Positions 46,985 to 57,328 of a stretch of 64,000 bases of DNA are shown in pieces. Origin of the DNA: Dryocosmus kuriphilus (Eukaryota; Arthropoda; Insecta; Hymenoptera; Cynipidae); contig CM076189.1 of the NCBI GenBank assembly GCA_038277395.1, forward strand, positions 83,565,421 to 83,629,420, in the 5' to 3' direction. A model generated the notes under the pieces. That model worked only from the letters and a program-made list of their open reading frames with translations. It searched no databases and was not told where the DNA came from. The translations under genes and the position numbers were made by a program. The stretch's first letter is position 1. Every line of letters begins with the position of its first letter.

Positions 46985-47173
46985 GAGTACTTAACATGCT
47001 ACTTCTATAGGATTGATACCGGGGTCACATCTAGTATGTCGTTTAAATAGCTTAGTATCAGGACCGCCGAATTTGTAGCCAGGTAAATGCAACTTAAACT
47101 ACAAGTTGTTGATGAGTTGATTAATTAAGCCCTTACCTCGATGACGAATGCATGCCACTTTATGCAAAATCAT
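46985..47173 (-). pseudogene. Phospholipase A2-like gene, Polinton III, catalytic part deleted
   Basis: ATG 47,173; MILHKV, then RGKGLINQLINN, a stop, then LHLPGYKFGGPDTKLFKRHT and DPGINPIEV. The calcium-loop motif is altered (GGPD for CGPG). The sequence breaks before the HD catalytic pair that Polinton I still has. Confidence 0.7.
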
Positions 47174-47239
47174 TTCCCACTGAACCAAGGTTAGCACGCA
47201 ACAGACCTGAACGCTATAAAAGCGCGGTTTTTACAGTGT
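47174..47239. promoter_or_regulatory. Divergent promoter region, Polinton III
   Basis: TATAAAA at 47,215-47,221 plus downstream GTGACAGTTGAAG; on the other strand GGTTCAGTGGG abuts the phospholipase start. Near-identical to 19,989-20,072. Confidence 0.6.
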
Positions 47240-47850
47240 TTGTTTGTGACAGTTGAAGCCAAGACGCGATTCGTGGAACAACATATTAAGTTTCCGGTCG
47301 AAAAACTCGATACCGACGTGCAATCAGAGAAGAATAGGGTAAACTGTCATGGCAGTCTACTGCCAGACAGCATTCGTGCAGTATTTTGTGGGCCGTCAAA
47401 ACGTGGCAAAGCGAATACATTCCTCGCTCTGTTGTTGCACCCAAGCGGGTTGAAATTTATCAACCCCTACGTCTATCCCAAATGCTTGAAACAACCAAAG
47501 TACCGATCCCTGGAACGGGTGGTAAATAATGTAGATGACGTTGAGTAATTTCCCTTCAGTGTGCATGAAGAAGTAATATCAACAAATGAGACACAACCAA
47601 ATTCGATAACTGTACTTGATGACATGGCCTGTGAGAAACAGGGGGGCAACATTAGAGCATTATTCTGCATGAGTTGGGAAGCTCCTGTTGACAGTTTCTA
47701 CTAATGTAAAGGATACGTTTGAATTCCAAAACATGTGGCGTAAGAGAGCGTCAATATTTCTTAATTTTCATGCAGGATGAGACGAATTTTTGACACGTTT
47801 ATGAAGATCACGTGAACACTGATATGAGCTATTCTCAACTTACAGGCATC
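47240..47850 (+). pseudogene. DNA-packaging-type ATPase, Polinton III
   Basis: Intact for the first 102 codons: HIKFPVEKLDTDVQSEKNR, then LLPDSIRAVFCGPSKRGKAN (Walker A degraded from GPSNCGKTN in copy I) and CLKQPKYRSLERVVNNVDDV. After a stop at 47,548 it continues NSITVLDDMACEKQ (Walker B) in frame with further breaks. Collinear with 20,073-20,839. Confidence 0.8.
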
Positions 47851-48131
47851 AATATGTCAAAGTTTCATGAAGGGAAGGACGTGCTGCGTCAAATCACGAA
47901 AGCCGGCAAGTCGATTTAACGCAAGCACCGAATCCTTAAAATGGGCGCAGATGCCACTTAAAAGATAATGATTGGAACCTTTAAGCTAATCGTCGTGCTA
48001 CTACAAGAAACTGGTTGATATATCTAGTCCTTCAATCAAAAAGAGAGGTGAACCTGCAAATTAAAAGTGAAGATAATGATAACGTTTCCTACGTGACAGC
48101 TGATGCTGAATAAGTAGAGCAGGATTAAACT

Positions 48132-48659
48132 GTGGTTGAAGATGCTGATGCAACAGCAACTTCTGTTAATTATGAGTATTTAAAAAGCAGGTTCTTCTGG
48201 ATGTTAAATCGAACTAGAAAACAGTACCTGGATACGATGTATAGCGTTGTTAAGATCAGTAATGGAACTCTTATGATTGGCGATAAACCCATTAGCTTTG
48301 GGGATCAATATATCCACGGTGAAGATAAACAGTACCTGAAAATTGTTGGCTTGTGGGAACTGCTATTTAGGTGGACTCCTGAAGAATCACATATAAGTAA
48401 TAATAATAGGTACAAGATCGTTATTGCGCAACTGTTCAATGTGTCACGGAGACGGTCCTCCTCTAGTAGAGGTTCACTGCAACAGTATATGATAGCAAGG
48501 AAAAATGTAAATACTGACCATACCTACTGGGACGACACTAACGAACTATTGGATCATCCTAGTCTGCACTTAGCGTCTCAGACAGCAGGAAAGCCATGTT
48601 GTAACAATGAAATCATGTCCATCGTTGAGGAAACTTGGGAATCCGGAATCATATATTAG
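48132..48659 (+). CDS. Polinton conserved protein of unknown function, copy III
   Basis: An open frame of 175 codons: acidic start (MVEDADATAT), KQYLDTMYSVVKISNGTLMI, GDKPISF, LWELLFRWTPEESHISNNN, SSSRGSLQQYMIARKNVNTD and DDTNELLDHPSL, ending MSIVEETWESGIIY. The only substantial Polinton frame without a stop in this copy. Compared with copy I it lacks the (AT)n insert but has lost a central piece. Upstream sequence (47,860-48,131) holds the decayed N-terminus. Confidence 0.6.
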   Translation: MVEDADATATSVNYEYLKSRFFWMLNRTRKQYLDTMYSVVKISNGTLMIGDKPISFGDQYIHGEDKQYLKIVGLWELLFRWTPEESHISNNNRYKIVIAQLFNVSRRRSSSSRGSLQQYMIARKNVNTDHTYWDDTNELLDHPSLHLASQTAGKPCCNNEIMSIVEETWESGIIY

Positions 48660-48689
48660 GAGCGTACACACAAAAGTATCATCAGTATC

Positions 48690-49115
48690 GTGATGAGTAT
48701 CGCTGTGTTTTGACGTCACCTGGAACGAACCGCTGCAGCAAGCCGTGCACCTACTAGTGTGAAATTGAAAATCAACTTCGGCGGCCATTATTACGTAGAT
48801 GGGAAGAGACTGTGCATCGTTAGTGAGGCCAAAGAAAAATACGGCGGACGGCAACATTGAAAAACGTCGATCAATCGGTACAAAGCCCAGATATTTGTAC
48901 AGTGTTACAAGTCGTGCCCGCCAATCCAATGACTTACAGGCTCAAGGACAATCAAGGCTGGCGGATTCTAAGAACAGGAGCTTTTCGAAGTTAAGCATTA
49001 AGGATTATACCTTTCGCAAAAAGTAATCAAGGGACGTGTCAATATGGTATATGTAAAGTTGCTAGGATTTGACAGTTCACACAGCAGCTGGACAGACAGA
49101 TCAGATATGTAATCA
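48690..49115 (+). pseudogene. Fusion remnant: fibre-like start joined to integrase C-terminus
   Basis: Starts like 21,809 (MSIAVF-type, then LVRPKKNTADGN). Near 48,840-48,860 it jumps to the end of the integrase region and its chromodomain (VIKGRVNMVYVKLLGFDSSH). The integrase catalytic core, about 1 kb in copy I, is gone. Confidence 0.7.
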
Positions 49116-49129
49116 GCTTTTGTGCAATG

Positions 49130-49265
49130 TTGAATCAACTCTGTGCAATGTTGAACCAAGTTTGAAAAAACGATGGACCAATGTTGATCCAATATTGAAC
49201 CAAAAATGAACCAACGGTGCAACAACGATGAACAAACTTGGAGCCAATTTTGAATCAATGTTAAA
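49130..49265. repeat. CCAACGATGAA short tandem repeats, Polinton III
   Basis: Partner of 23,139-23,285 directly after the chromodomain. Confidence 0.75.
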
Positions 49266-49411
49266 CTAAATTTTGAGATTCAATATACAAATTATAACCT
49301 TTTACTGACTAGATGTAAGGTTTTGCTAAATAAAAAAGCAATTCATACACATCTTTTTTTATACGATATATAACCCCAATATATCCTCTATTTACAATAG
49401 AAAAGACTTTG

Positions 49412-49482
49412 TAACCTGACGTGATTCGAACACGTAACCTTCTGATCTGGAGTCAGACGCGCTATCATTGAGCCACGGGGGA
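49412..49482 (-). tRNA. tRNA-Trp(CCA)-like sequence, Polinton III
   Basis: A 71-nt cloverleaf candidate. The anticodon arm TCTGA-CTCCAGA-TCAGA is perfectly paired with anticodon CCA at 34-36, and the T-arm ACGTG-TTCGAAT-CACGT is perfect. The D-arm GCTC/GCGC has one mismatch. The acceptor stem TCCCCCG/CAGGTTA pairs only partly, so it is probably not functional. The internal A and B boxes are well kept. Confidence 0.7.
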
Positions 49483-49499
49483 TTATGGTTACATTCACC

Positions 49500-49815
49500 C
49501 CAACGCAGGTGATACCGCTCTACAATAGCATTAAAAATAAAGCACTTACAAGAGCCGAAAGTAACTATTTACAGAGACTGATCTACAGACGGACGCGCTA
49601 TCGCTGCGCCACATAGTCATATTTCTACATTTACTTCAACGCAAGGGATACCTTTGTAAAATAATAATAATAATAATAATAATGTATTTCCAAGAGTCGA
49701 AGGTAACTATTTACAAAGGTGATACCGCTGCGCAGTATTAATAATGTGTTTACAAGAGTACAAAGGTGATACCGATGTGCAGTTATGATGTATTTACTAG
49801 AGTCCACAGTATCTA
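49500..49815. repeat. tRNA-fragment tandem array, Polinton III
   Basis: Repeats with CCAACGCAGGTGATACCG, (AAT)n and GAAAGTAACTATTTACA blocks. A second tRNA-like piece on the minus strand at about 49,575-49,615 (ATGTGGCGCAGCGATAGCGC). Collinear with 23,500-23,935. Confidence 0.6.
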
Positions 49816-50090
49816 ATTTTGAACAAGAAGGTCTAAAAGTTCATAGTCATCGTCTCTAAGCATATCGTCGTCTTTATCTTAAGTAGCGTCATAGTCCATT
49901 GCAGTCTTTAATCTATTGTTCACCACGTAAGAGTGTGTGTGGTCTTGGCGAGTCACCATCGCTAACCATCATGAAGACTCACTGCAATTTTGAACTGTTT
50001 CATGACCTTGACATTATGTAGTCTCGATCTGATCATGTACTGCGTTCTACTTTGGACTGACAAATTTTTCATTCATTCCAGTCTGGCTGG
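49816..50090 (-). pseudogene. Family-B DNA polymerase C-terminal tail, Polinton III
   Basis: Matches 23,940-24,185 of copy I, which ends the polymerase. At about 50,088 it jumps to sequence equivalent to 27,045. Nearly 2.9 kb of polymerase is therefore missing in one deletion. Confidence 0.7.
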
Positions 50091-50094
50091 TCTT

Positions 50095-51200
50095 TACCAA
50101 ATTTTGTGTAACAGGTAAGAAGGGCTGCGTTTATACTTAAACATTGGGTCGTAATTCTTTGCCCACTCGTACAATAAGTAATCGTTGATCATCTTTCAAG
50201 AAGGCAAGAACATCTTTGTGCATTTAGTTTGCCACAGCACAAGTTTTAATGCGACTTTTAAAAGCTTTGTCAATAACTAACCACCTTAAAGGATTACCAA
50301 TGTCATCTTGATTCTTCCGCAAATCTCATCCTTCTCCTTTCTTTCCCAATAAATTGAAGTTAGCCTCCAAGCATGCAGTTTCTCAGTTAAATTCAGATAC
50401 TTTTGTTTTCTGCCCAATGACTTCGGTGGTGTTTTCCTCTAGAGTTCTCTCCTGACTGCTTTAGAAATGCGGCAACTCACTCTTCCACATTTTGACCTTT
50501 TCTAGAGTACATCTCCAGACTATCTTATTAGAGTCATCACATTCACTATATTGGAAATGAGTATTACGCAATCCTCAGGTACCATTTTTTACACACACGC
50601 ACAGGATATATAAATTCACTAATAAAGTCCACAGCTGGGCTACTTGTTGTGTGTCTCTTTTCACCAGATAAAATAGACAATAGTATTAAAGTCCGCAACT
50701 GGACTACTAGCTCAGTGTCTTATTTTTAGCAGATATATAATAGTCTATTCACTAATAAAATGCACTGGAGATGCTTTTTTCACTTCCTGGTCACGATGAG
50801 AACTGCTTTGAAGACACAAGTTCTCGGCAATCTTCAACATGCATACGCATGATTCAACGATTTATCTAAGCTTCTAGAACGAACCTCTACCGAAACTTCT
50901 GGCAGAAACGCTTCGAGAACTTTCTACACAGCATTTTCGTGTCCTCAATCTTAAAATTTTGTGTCTATCGTTTAGATCTGTCCGAGAAATTTTCCTTTTC
51001 TTTTATCTGTTTTGATGTACGTGTATATCTTACCAATTTCGAGATATCTCTAAATTCTGAAAACTCTAAAAAATTTTAGAATCTTGAAACTTTCTTAGTG
51101 CATCGTTTAGACCAGTTTGAGAAACTTTTTTGAAAGAATTAATTTTTTTTCCATTTTTACCTTCATATCTCTTACAGTTTTCTATACATTCCCAAATTTT
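50095..51200. other. Polinton III right part, unknown former gene and subterminal region
   Basis: 50,095-50,590 matches the unknown region 27,045-27,560 but without long frames. 50,600-51,200 matches 27,590-28,064. No gene is supported. Confidence 0.5.
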
Positions 51201-51304
51201 TGACGTAAATTTAAACTTTACAATGTCAGAGAATGCATTCTGTCTTATACGCAACATTGCTAGCATTTCTAAGGCGCAGCAGTTTTCACCAATTTCGTGT
51301 CTCT
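51201..51304. repeat. Polinton III right terminal inverted repeat
   Basis: TGACGTAAATTTAAAC ... CACCAATTTCGTGTCTC, as at 28,065-28,200. Confidence 0.78.
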
Positions 51305-52389
51305 AGCTAATGCATTGTGATGTCATCGAGAACCTTCTAGAAGCTTAGCACGGGCATGAACCATTTCAGCTCTCGAGCTTTCCATTAGCGTGGAACAGAA
51401 CCATTTCTTACCGAATAACGGCCAATGACTCGTTTCCCCTTTATCAGATTCTTACTTTACCGACTGATAGTGACGACATACTCCAGATTCCACCCTTACT
51501 GATGGATGGTAACTACCTGACCCAAATTCGTAAGTTACCGACTGGTGAGAGCGTCCTGCCAGATTTATTTCTGATACATTCCCACCTTACTGGACGTCGC
51601 TGGCGCCAACTATCGTCATCAACGCAAAGCTTCTTGTGTCATAGAACATACATTTACCCTGAAACAGAACCTTACCTCACAGACTGATGTTACTACCAAC
51701 TGTCAATAACTTAGCCTAGAATAGAACCAATGAGAGAGTAGTAACGCTATCTGTTAGAGTCAGTACGAAGCTTGTCGTGGTGTGGCCGATATCTCCTAGC
51801 TATACGATTGTCAATTCTAAATATGGACAATCTTGAATTACAATTTTAAGTTTCGGAAATTAAGAATTTTTCGGAAATTAATCATGAGTTTATTTTATAA
51901 TTCGATAATATTATAAATCGAAAATTTTATAATTCCCTAAATTTTAATTTTGGATATTTTTAAATTCGTTGTTTTCATAATGTGAGACCTTTATTTTTCG
52001 ATAATTAAAAATCTTGTTATTTTAAGTTTCGGAAGTTTTATAATTCGTCGATTTTTGTCCGTGGCCATTTTATTTTCCGTCATTTTGTGTACTCGGTGTA
52101 TACTTTTTCGTTACTATTATTAGTCCCGAATTGAAACAAGTCAATAAAGGTAATACTTTTAATAGAAAATAAACTTGGTTGCAATAAAAGCTTTGAAAAG
52201 CGCGTTTTTCATTAAAAGCAGCACATTAAATGTTTATTTTCGTACGATTGAAAAAAGAAAAACTGGAAAAAAGTGAATATATTGACATTTTAATGTATAA
52301 GAAGCAAAAGAAAAATTGAAAAAGTTGGAGGGAACCAGAATCTCAGAGCGCTGTTTTAAAATTTCAAAGTACGCATTGGTTTTAAATAT
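51305..52389. other. Shared right flank, then AT-rich upstream part of unit IV
   Basis: 51,305-51,850 matches 28,201-28,720. 51,850-52,390 matches 28,720-29,040 and 1-130. No gene. Confidence 0.55.
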
Positions 52390-52960
52390 CGTGGAACTGG
52401 TAGAAGATTGAAAACTATGTTAGAGAAGCTGAACACAGAAGGAATCGTATGGTTGGAAATTTGAGAACGGGATTACCACAATACTCTTGTCAATTTGATA
52501 ATTGTTTTGGTTTTGAATTTAAGAAAATTAAAACTTTGGTTAGGAAAAATTAAACATATAAAGAAGAATCATTGAATCTGTTATCATTTATAAATACCAT
52601 AGTGTTTCCACCAATTTACAGAGAGAGGTTTTAAATGTTAATAAAGTGTATCAAAGTATTATAGGACAATGATATTGTTTTTCATTCCAAGAATATAAAT
52701 TGCTTTATTTTGGCGCGCTATCATCACTTGCGGCATTTCGATTAAATCCCCTATGGCCGTTGACGATTGCATATTCGGTTTTGTAAATTATGACTGTCAT
52801 TCCTGTTTGTTCTGTGTCACAAACCTTTATCAAGCCAAAGATCCAAAAAATTTATTTATGTTTATTGAAGTACCTTTAATTTTTATGGGACTTCAAATAT
52901 ATCTTACAGAAAGCTTTTGCATGCTTTTTAATAATTTAGTGGTTGAACACTTGGTTTATT
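52390..52960 (+). mobile_element. Penelope-like remnant, unit IV
   Basis: Begins inside the endonuclease (TGRRLKT-like, then a frameshift, LRTGLPQYSCQFDNCF) and continues through the 3' tail conserved with 900-1,300. RT end deleted. Confidence 0.68.
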
Positions 52961-53067
52961 GATTCTGTGTTTTTTTAATAAAAGCATGAGACCAAAAGAG
53001 TCCTATATAGCAATAAGATATGACGTCCTCAGTGGCTCATGCCTCGTATTTTAGCTTAATAATTATT

Positions 53068-53564
53068 TTATTTGTTTCTGATTTTGAACTGAACGGTACA
53101 GATACTGTAGAGAATCGTGTTTTGCAGCAATAACTTTAAAAAAAAGTCTGTTATCATCCGGCTGCGGGCTATTGGAGTTTCTGCGACTTCTTCCGATGTC
53201 ATAGGTTGAAACGTGCCGTCGCATATATGTACTTTTACCCGTTTTTTCATGCGATTATACAATCCTCGAAGACGCTCCATATTCTCCACTGTTGCGAAAA
53301 CCTCACCATCCCCTGTTGATAATACAATATATTCTTGTTCAGGCATAGGCAGATATTTGCGTTCTACTAGCATTTTGATTCCTTTATATGGAGGAAAAAT
53401 GAATCTTCGATATTCGAATATCCGACTGGAATTCTTGTAGGGAATGAGCCGTTCGTATCCAGCACCTCCCAGTTGGTGAGGTGGGGGAACCCTGGCAGTA
53501 GGAGACATGGACTTTTCACGTGTAGCAGCCGTGGTGGAAGGCCTCGGATACCTGACAGGAGAGT
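53068..53564 (-). CDS. Last exon of unknown secreted-protein gene, unit IV
   Basis: Acceptor TTTTTGTAG before 53,564; 164 codons open to 53,068. Shares NSSRIFEYRRFIFPP, EYIVLSTGDGEVFATVENM and MTSEEVAETP. No 84-nt exon or signal-peptide exon is found on its 5' side, where unit similarity ends near 53,640 close to the palindrome. It may be an orphan exon. Confidence 0.65.
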
Positions 53565-53599
53565 CTACAAAAAGGAATAGATTAATCATCTTTTTTATT

Positions 53600-53949
53600 T
53601 TATATTTTTATTTTATTACATGAAGTCCACGGATGGCGCCACTACTCCCTCAGTGGTTCTGTTCTAAAGCTGAATGCCCCTCCATCTGTATAACTCTACG
53701 TCGGTAATGCAGATTCCTGCCGAGGATTTCCATTAATCGCTAATGCTAGGTATTTCCAACCGCCACCACTAGGTAGCACCGATTTACTGTTGGTAATGCA
53801 GATTCCCAATGGTTAACAAGTGGCGCCAAATTAAAAATAAATAAAACAGGTACGACAAATATAGCAAATAGAATAAAAAAATAAAAAAGTTAAATAAATG
53901 AAATAAATAAAATGAAGAAAATAAATAAAGTAAATAAAATAAATAAAAT
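53600..53949. other. Junction region between unit IV and palindrome
   Basis: Contains two GGTAATGCAGATTCC motifs and two TGGCGCCA-type sites (53,632; 53,821), then AAATAAAT-rich sequence. No gene. Confidence 0.45.
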
Positions 53950-53974
53950 AATTAAAACAAATAATTTCAGTAAG

Positions 53975-54060
53975 TCAGTAAGAAATTGACTCAAGCCTGG
54001 GGAATCGAACCGTTGGCCGCCTACTTGGTAGCTCAACGCGCTCACCACAATGCCAATAGA
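53975..54060 (-). ncRNA. tRNA-derived pol III promoter (SINE-like), left arm
   Basis: On the minus strand TGGCATTGTGG (A-box-like, 54,055-54,045) is followed by an exact B-box GGTTCGATTCC (54,011-54,001), then a tail ending in the TTATTTTATT-rich repeats. No proper anticodon arm, so SINE head rather than tRNA. Confidence 0.6.
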
Positions 54061-55092
54061 TAAAAAAACAAAATAAAATAAACTAAATAAAACGATATAA
54101 ATTAAAATAAAAATGGAAGAAAATAAATTAAAATGAGATAAAAAAATAAAATAAAATGAAATAAAACAAAATGAAAAAAAATATATATATATAATAGAGT
54201 AGAATAAAATAAAATAAAAGACAGAAAAGAAGATATATAAAAAATGCAGATTCATGTCAAGGGATTAGACACGGTCGATATGTCAGGGATATACATTAAA
54301 TTACTTTGCGACCTACCTTACCTACCTTGGATAGAATCTTTGAACTTGATGCAGCTTGCTTGGAGGGGATATCCTTAAATTCTAAGCTACATGTACGCAG
54401 CAATAAGTAATGGTGGCTTTTATAATCTCTATACGGGAAACCGTCTGCGGATGCCTCTGTTACCGACGCCGGTCTTCGCCTCGGTTAGCATCACACTTAG
54501 TCCCTTCTTGAAATTATAATATATCAAAATCTTATTTTCTAAAATAGATTTTTTATTAACTCTTATCATATAGCTTCCCCCAAAGTGACGCAGTTCGAAT
54601 CTAAAATTTTGTGAATAAAATAAATAAGATAAATGAAATAAACAAAATTAGAAAAATGAATAAAATAAATGAAATAAATAAAATAAATAAAATAAATTAA
54701 ATAAATGAAATTAATAAAAATGGATCCTACTAAAATAATACGACGTGTTTGAAAAAACGTGTCTTACTCAAATACATACACCCAACTATTATTCTGATGA
54801 CGTCACTCTTAACGAGCTGCTTGTGACAAGTCACACCCCCCCCAACCCTCTAACATTATGCTTCTCTAAGAATCTTGAATTTTGATGACGTAAATAAAAT
54901 AAAGGCAATAAATAAAATGATATGAAGTAAAAAAAAATAATATATCAAAATGGATTAAAAAAGACAAAATGAATGAGAATAAAATAAATTAGAATAAAAT
55001 AAAATGGAATAAAATAAAACATAATGAAAAAAAAAAAATATAATAGAGTAGAATAAAATAAAATAAAAAACAGAAAAAAAAACGAAACAAGA
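54060..55092. repeat. AAATAAAAT-rich sequence and first ~850-bp repeat unit, left arm
   Basis: Pentamer/hexamer AT repeats surround a unit starting at about 54,244 (AATGCAGATTCATGTCA) that holds CTTGATGCAGCTTGCTTGGA, GTTACCGACGCCGGTCTTCG and CAGTTCGAATC. No coding frame. Confidence 0.75.
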
Positions 55093-55592
55093 AATGCAGA
55101 TTCATGTCAGGGGATTAGCCTCGGTCGATATGTCAGGGATATATATTACATGCTTTTCGATTTACCTTAGCCACCTTGGATAGAATCTTTAAACTTGATG
55201 CAGGTTGCTTGGAGTGCATATTCTTAAATTCTAACTTACATGTACGCAGCTATAATTAATTGTGGATTTTTTAATCTCGATACGGGTAAACCATCTGCGC
55301 ATGCCTCAGTTACCGACGCCGGTGTTTGAGTCGGTTAGCGTCACCCTCAGTCCCTTCTTGAAATTATATTATATCAAACTCTTCTTTTCAAAAATACATT
55401 TTCTATTAACTCTTATATTGTAGCTTCACTCATATACTCAAAAATATATTAAATAAATTAAATAAATGACATAAATAAAAATGGACCCTACTAAAAAAAT
55501 ACGACGTGTTTGAAACAACGTGTCTTACTCAGATACATACACCGAACCGTTCTTTTGATAACGTCACTTGAAACGAGCAGGCTGCGAAAACG
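55093..55592. repeat. Second ~850-bp repeat unit, left arm
   Basis: A direct repeat of 54,244-54,830 with the same landmarks (GTTACCGACGCCGGTG, GTGTCTTACTCAGATACA). A mirrored single copy is at 62,760-63,285, with a partial copy beyond. Confidence 0.75.

Positions 55593-55658
<66 letters not shown>
55593..55658. repeat. Poly-C tract (66 nt)
   Basis: 66 consecutive C in the second repeat unit. The first unit has only a short C run near 54,835 and the right arm has none. Expansion or assembly artefact. Confidence 0.9.
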
Positions 55659-55660
<2 letters not shown>

Positions 55661-55664
55661 TATA

Positions 55665-56371
55665 ATATTATGCTTCTCTAAATCTTGAACTTTGGTGACG
55701 TAATTAAAATAAATAAAACAAATAACATAAATAAAATAAACAATATAAAAGATAAGTAAAATAATAAAATAAATTTAATAAATAAATAAAATTAAATAAA
55801 TAGGATAAGTAAAATAAATAACAGAAATAAAATAAATAAAATAAATAAAATAAATAAAATATGACCTCGGCCGATACGTCAGGGTTCTACCACACCGACC
55901 GCAATTTTCAGCCATACGTTTCCCTCAACCTTATTAAACGTTAAAGATTGAATACAAGCCCCTGAATTCTAGATAGTTTTTGAAAATTTCAATAAATATC
56001 TTTATACACTTGTATATATATTTTTCATACACATTGTGACTATTTTGACGTCATTCAATGATAATTGCTACTTTCTTTTTTAAATAATAAAATAGATAAA
56101 TCTACCTACCCCTCTTCCCTTAATTTTAATTTAATTTACCTATAAACGCTCTTTGAATACATTTTTTTATATTCCCATCTTCAATATGCGCGCTTTATCC
56201 TATCAGCAAACAGCGCCACTAGAGTGTGCTCACTCCAAACTAAGGTCCTCCTCTAAGTGGTAAAAGCCACATCCCGTGTAAAATTTATGAGTTTGTGAGT
56301 AGTTCAAGATTAATTAAAATTAATCTGCTGTGAAATGAAATAAGAATTTTTGTATTAGTTCCTTCACAAAT
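55665..56371. other. AT-rich repeats and linker, left arm
   Basis: (AAATA)n to 55,860, then unique sequence including CTATCAGCAAACAGCGCCACT (mirrored at 62,462-62,482). No gene. Confidence 0.5.
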
Positions 56372-56671
56372 TTATTTATTATTCTGTTTATAAGCTCCAC
56401 TCAGATACTTCATTCGGAACTTCTTCAAGCCGGCGTCTTCTTGAATCTTTTCCAACCTTGTAGTGTCTCCAACGAATATCTTCGATAGTCTTCCTGGTAG
56501 AAATACGGCGAAACTCTTCTCCAGTTCTGCTACAATCCTGACAAAATATTTCGTCTGGACTCTGCAGATGTTCGACCCAGCATACGTCTAATTAACAGTC
56601 AACTTAGACATCAGATTCGTGGGTAGGAAGCTCTCCATACGACTAATTGGATTAAGTTGCGTTAGATCCAT
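56372..56671 (-). pseudogene. Small element protein (as at 18,672), left arm
   Basis: ATG 56,671, stop 56,372. Reads MDLTQLNPISRMESF and KLTVN, then an in-frame TAG, then TYAGSN, RVQTKYF, VAELEKSFAVFLPGRLSKIF and KKFRMKYLSGAY. Same family as the Polinton I protein. A TATA-like TTTAAAA (about 56,800) and a TTCATTC initiator 30 bp later precede it. The right-arm copy has a stop at a different place, so each arm was inactivated separately. Confidence 0.7.
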
Positions 56672-57328
56672 TTTGCTGTTCTTGGAGAGGAACACTCGTT
56701 ACAAGGTTGCGATGGTGAAGCGTTGAAGGTACTGGTGATGATTCCGCAGACTTCGGAGATGCCAGAATGAATAAATTGTTCCAGAGAACCTACTTTTAAA
56801 GGATGATACTCCCACCTATCTCAAACCCAGATTCCCCCACCTACCTCGACCACCAATGCAGCGCCTGCGCAAGGAACCAAGATGACTTTCACTGAAATCG
56901 AACTTGGAGCTAATTCAAAAAGTACGATTAAAATCGAACTTAATTTATCCTGGTATTAATTTAGTATTATTATTTAAAAGCGGTTAGTTTTAATTAATTA
57001 TTCAAGATAATTAATTAATAGGAGAGGTATTTTAGACATTAAATTCTCATTTTCATTTCGTTAAAATAAGATTTATTCATAAAACCTTAAACAAATTTTT
57101 ATAAAATACAGTCTAAATGATTATAATATTAGTACTAGTATCTACTTCATCTACATTATTTGGAGTATAGTTAAGTGAAAGCTGATGTGAATGATTTAGA
57201 ATTCAAGTTTTGAGGACCATCATATTCTGTATTGCACAATTTCTTGAATGAGAAGTGTGATGACTACATGAAATGGCAGACTCCTTGTTCATTTTCTTCA
57301 ATGAATGGTAGTCAAATTAATCCAAATC

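Larger units (their letters stand above)
45470..51304. mobile_element. Maverick/Polinton element III, internally deleted
   Basis: Collinear with 19,500-28,200 but different in content: minor capsid and protease remnants on the left are extra, while the integrase core and most of the polymerase are missing. The left end is cut at the gypsy junction (no left inverted repeat). The right inverted repeat is at 51,201-51,304. Looks like a non-autonomous or decayed derivative. Confidence 0.85.

Noticed and set aside
49412..49482. Functional tRNA-Trp gene
   Set aside because: Acceptor stem pairs poorly and the D-stem has a mismatch; treated as tRNA-derived.
53890..54255. 121-codon hydrophobic minus-strand frame
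   Set aside because: Translation of AAATAAAAT repeats, no start context, interrupted by the SINE-like boxes.
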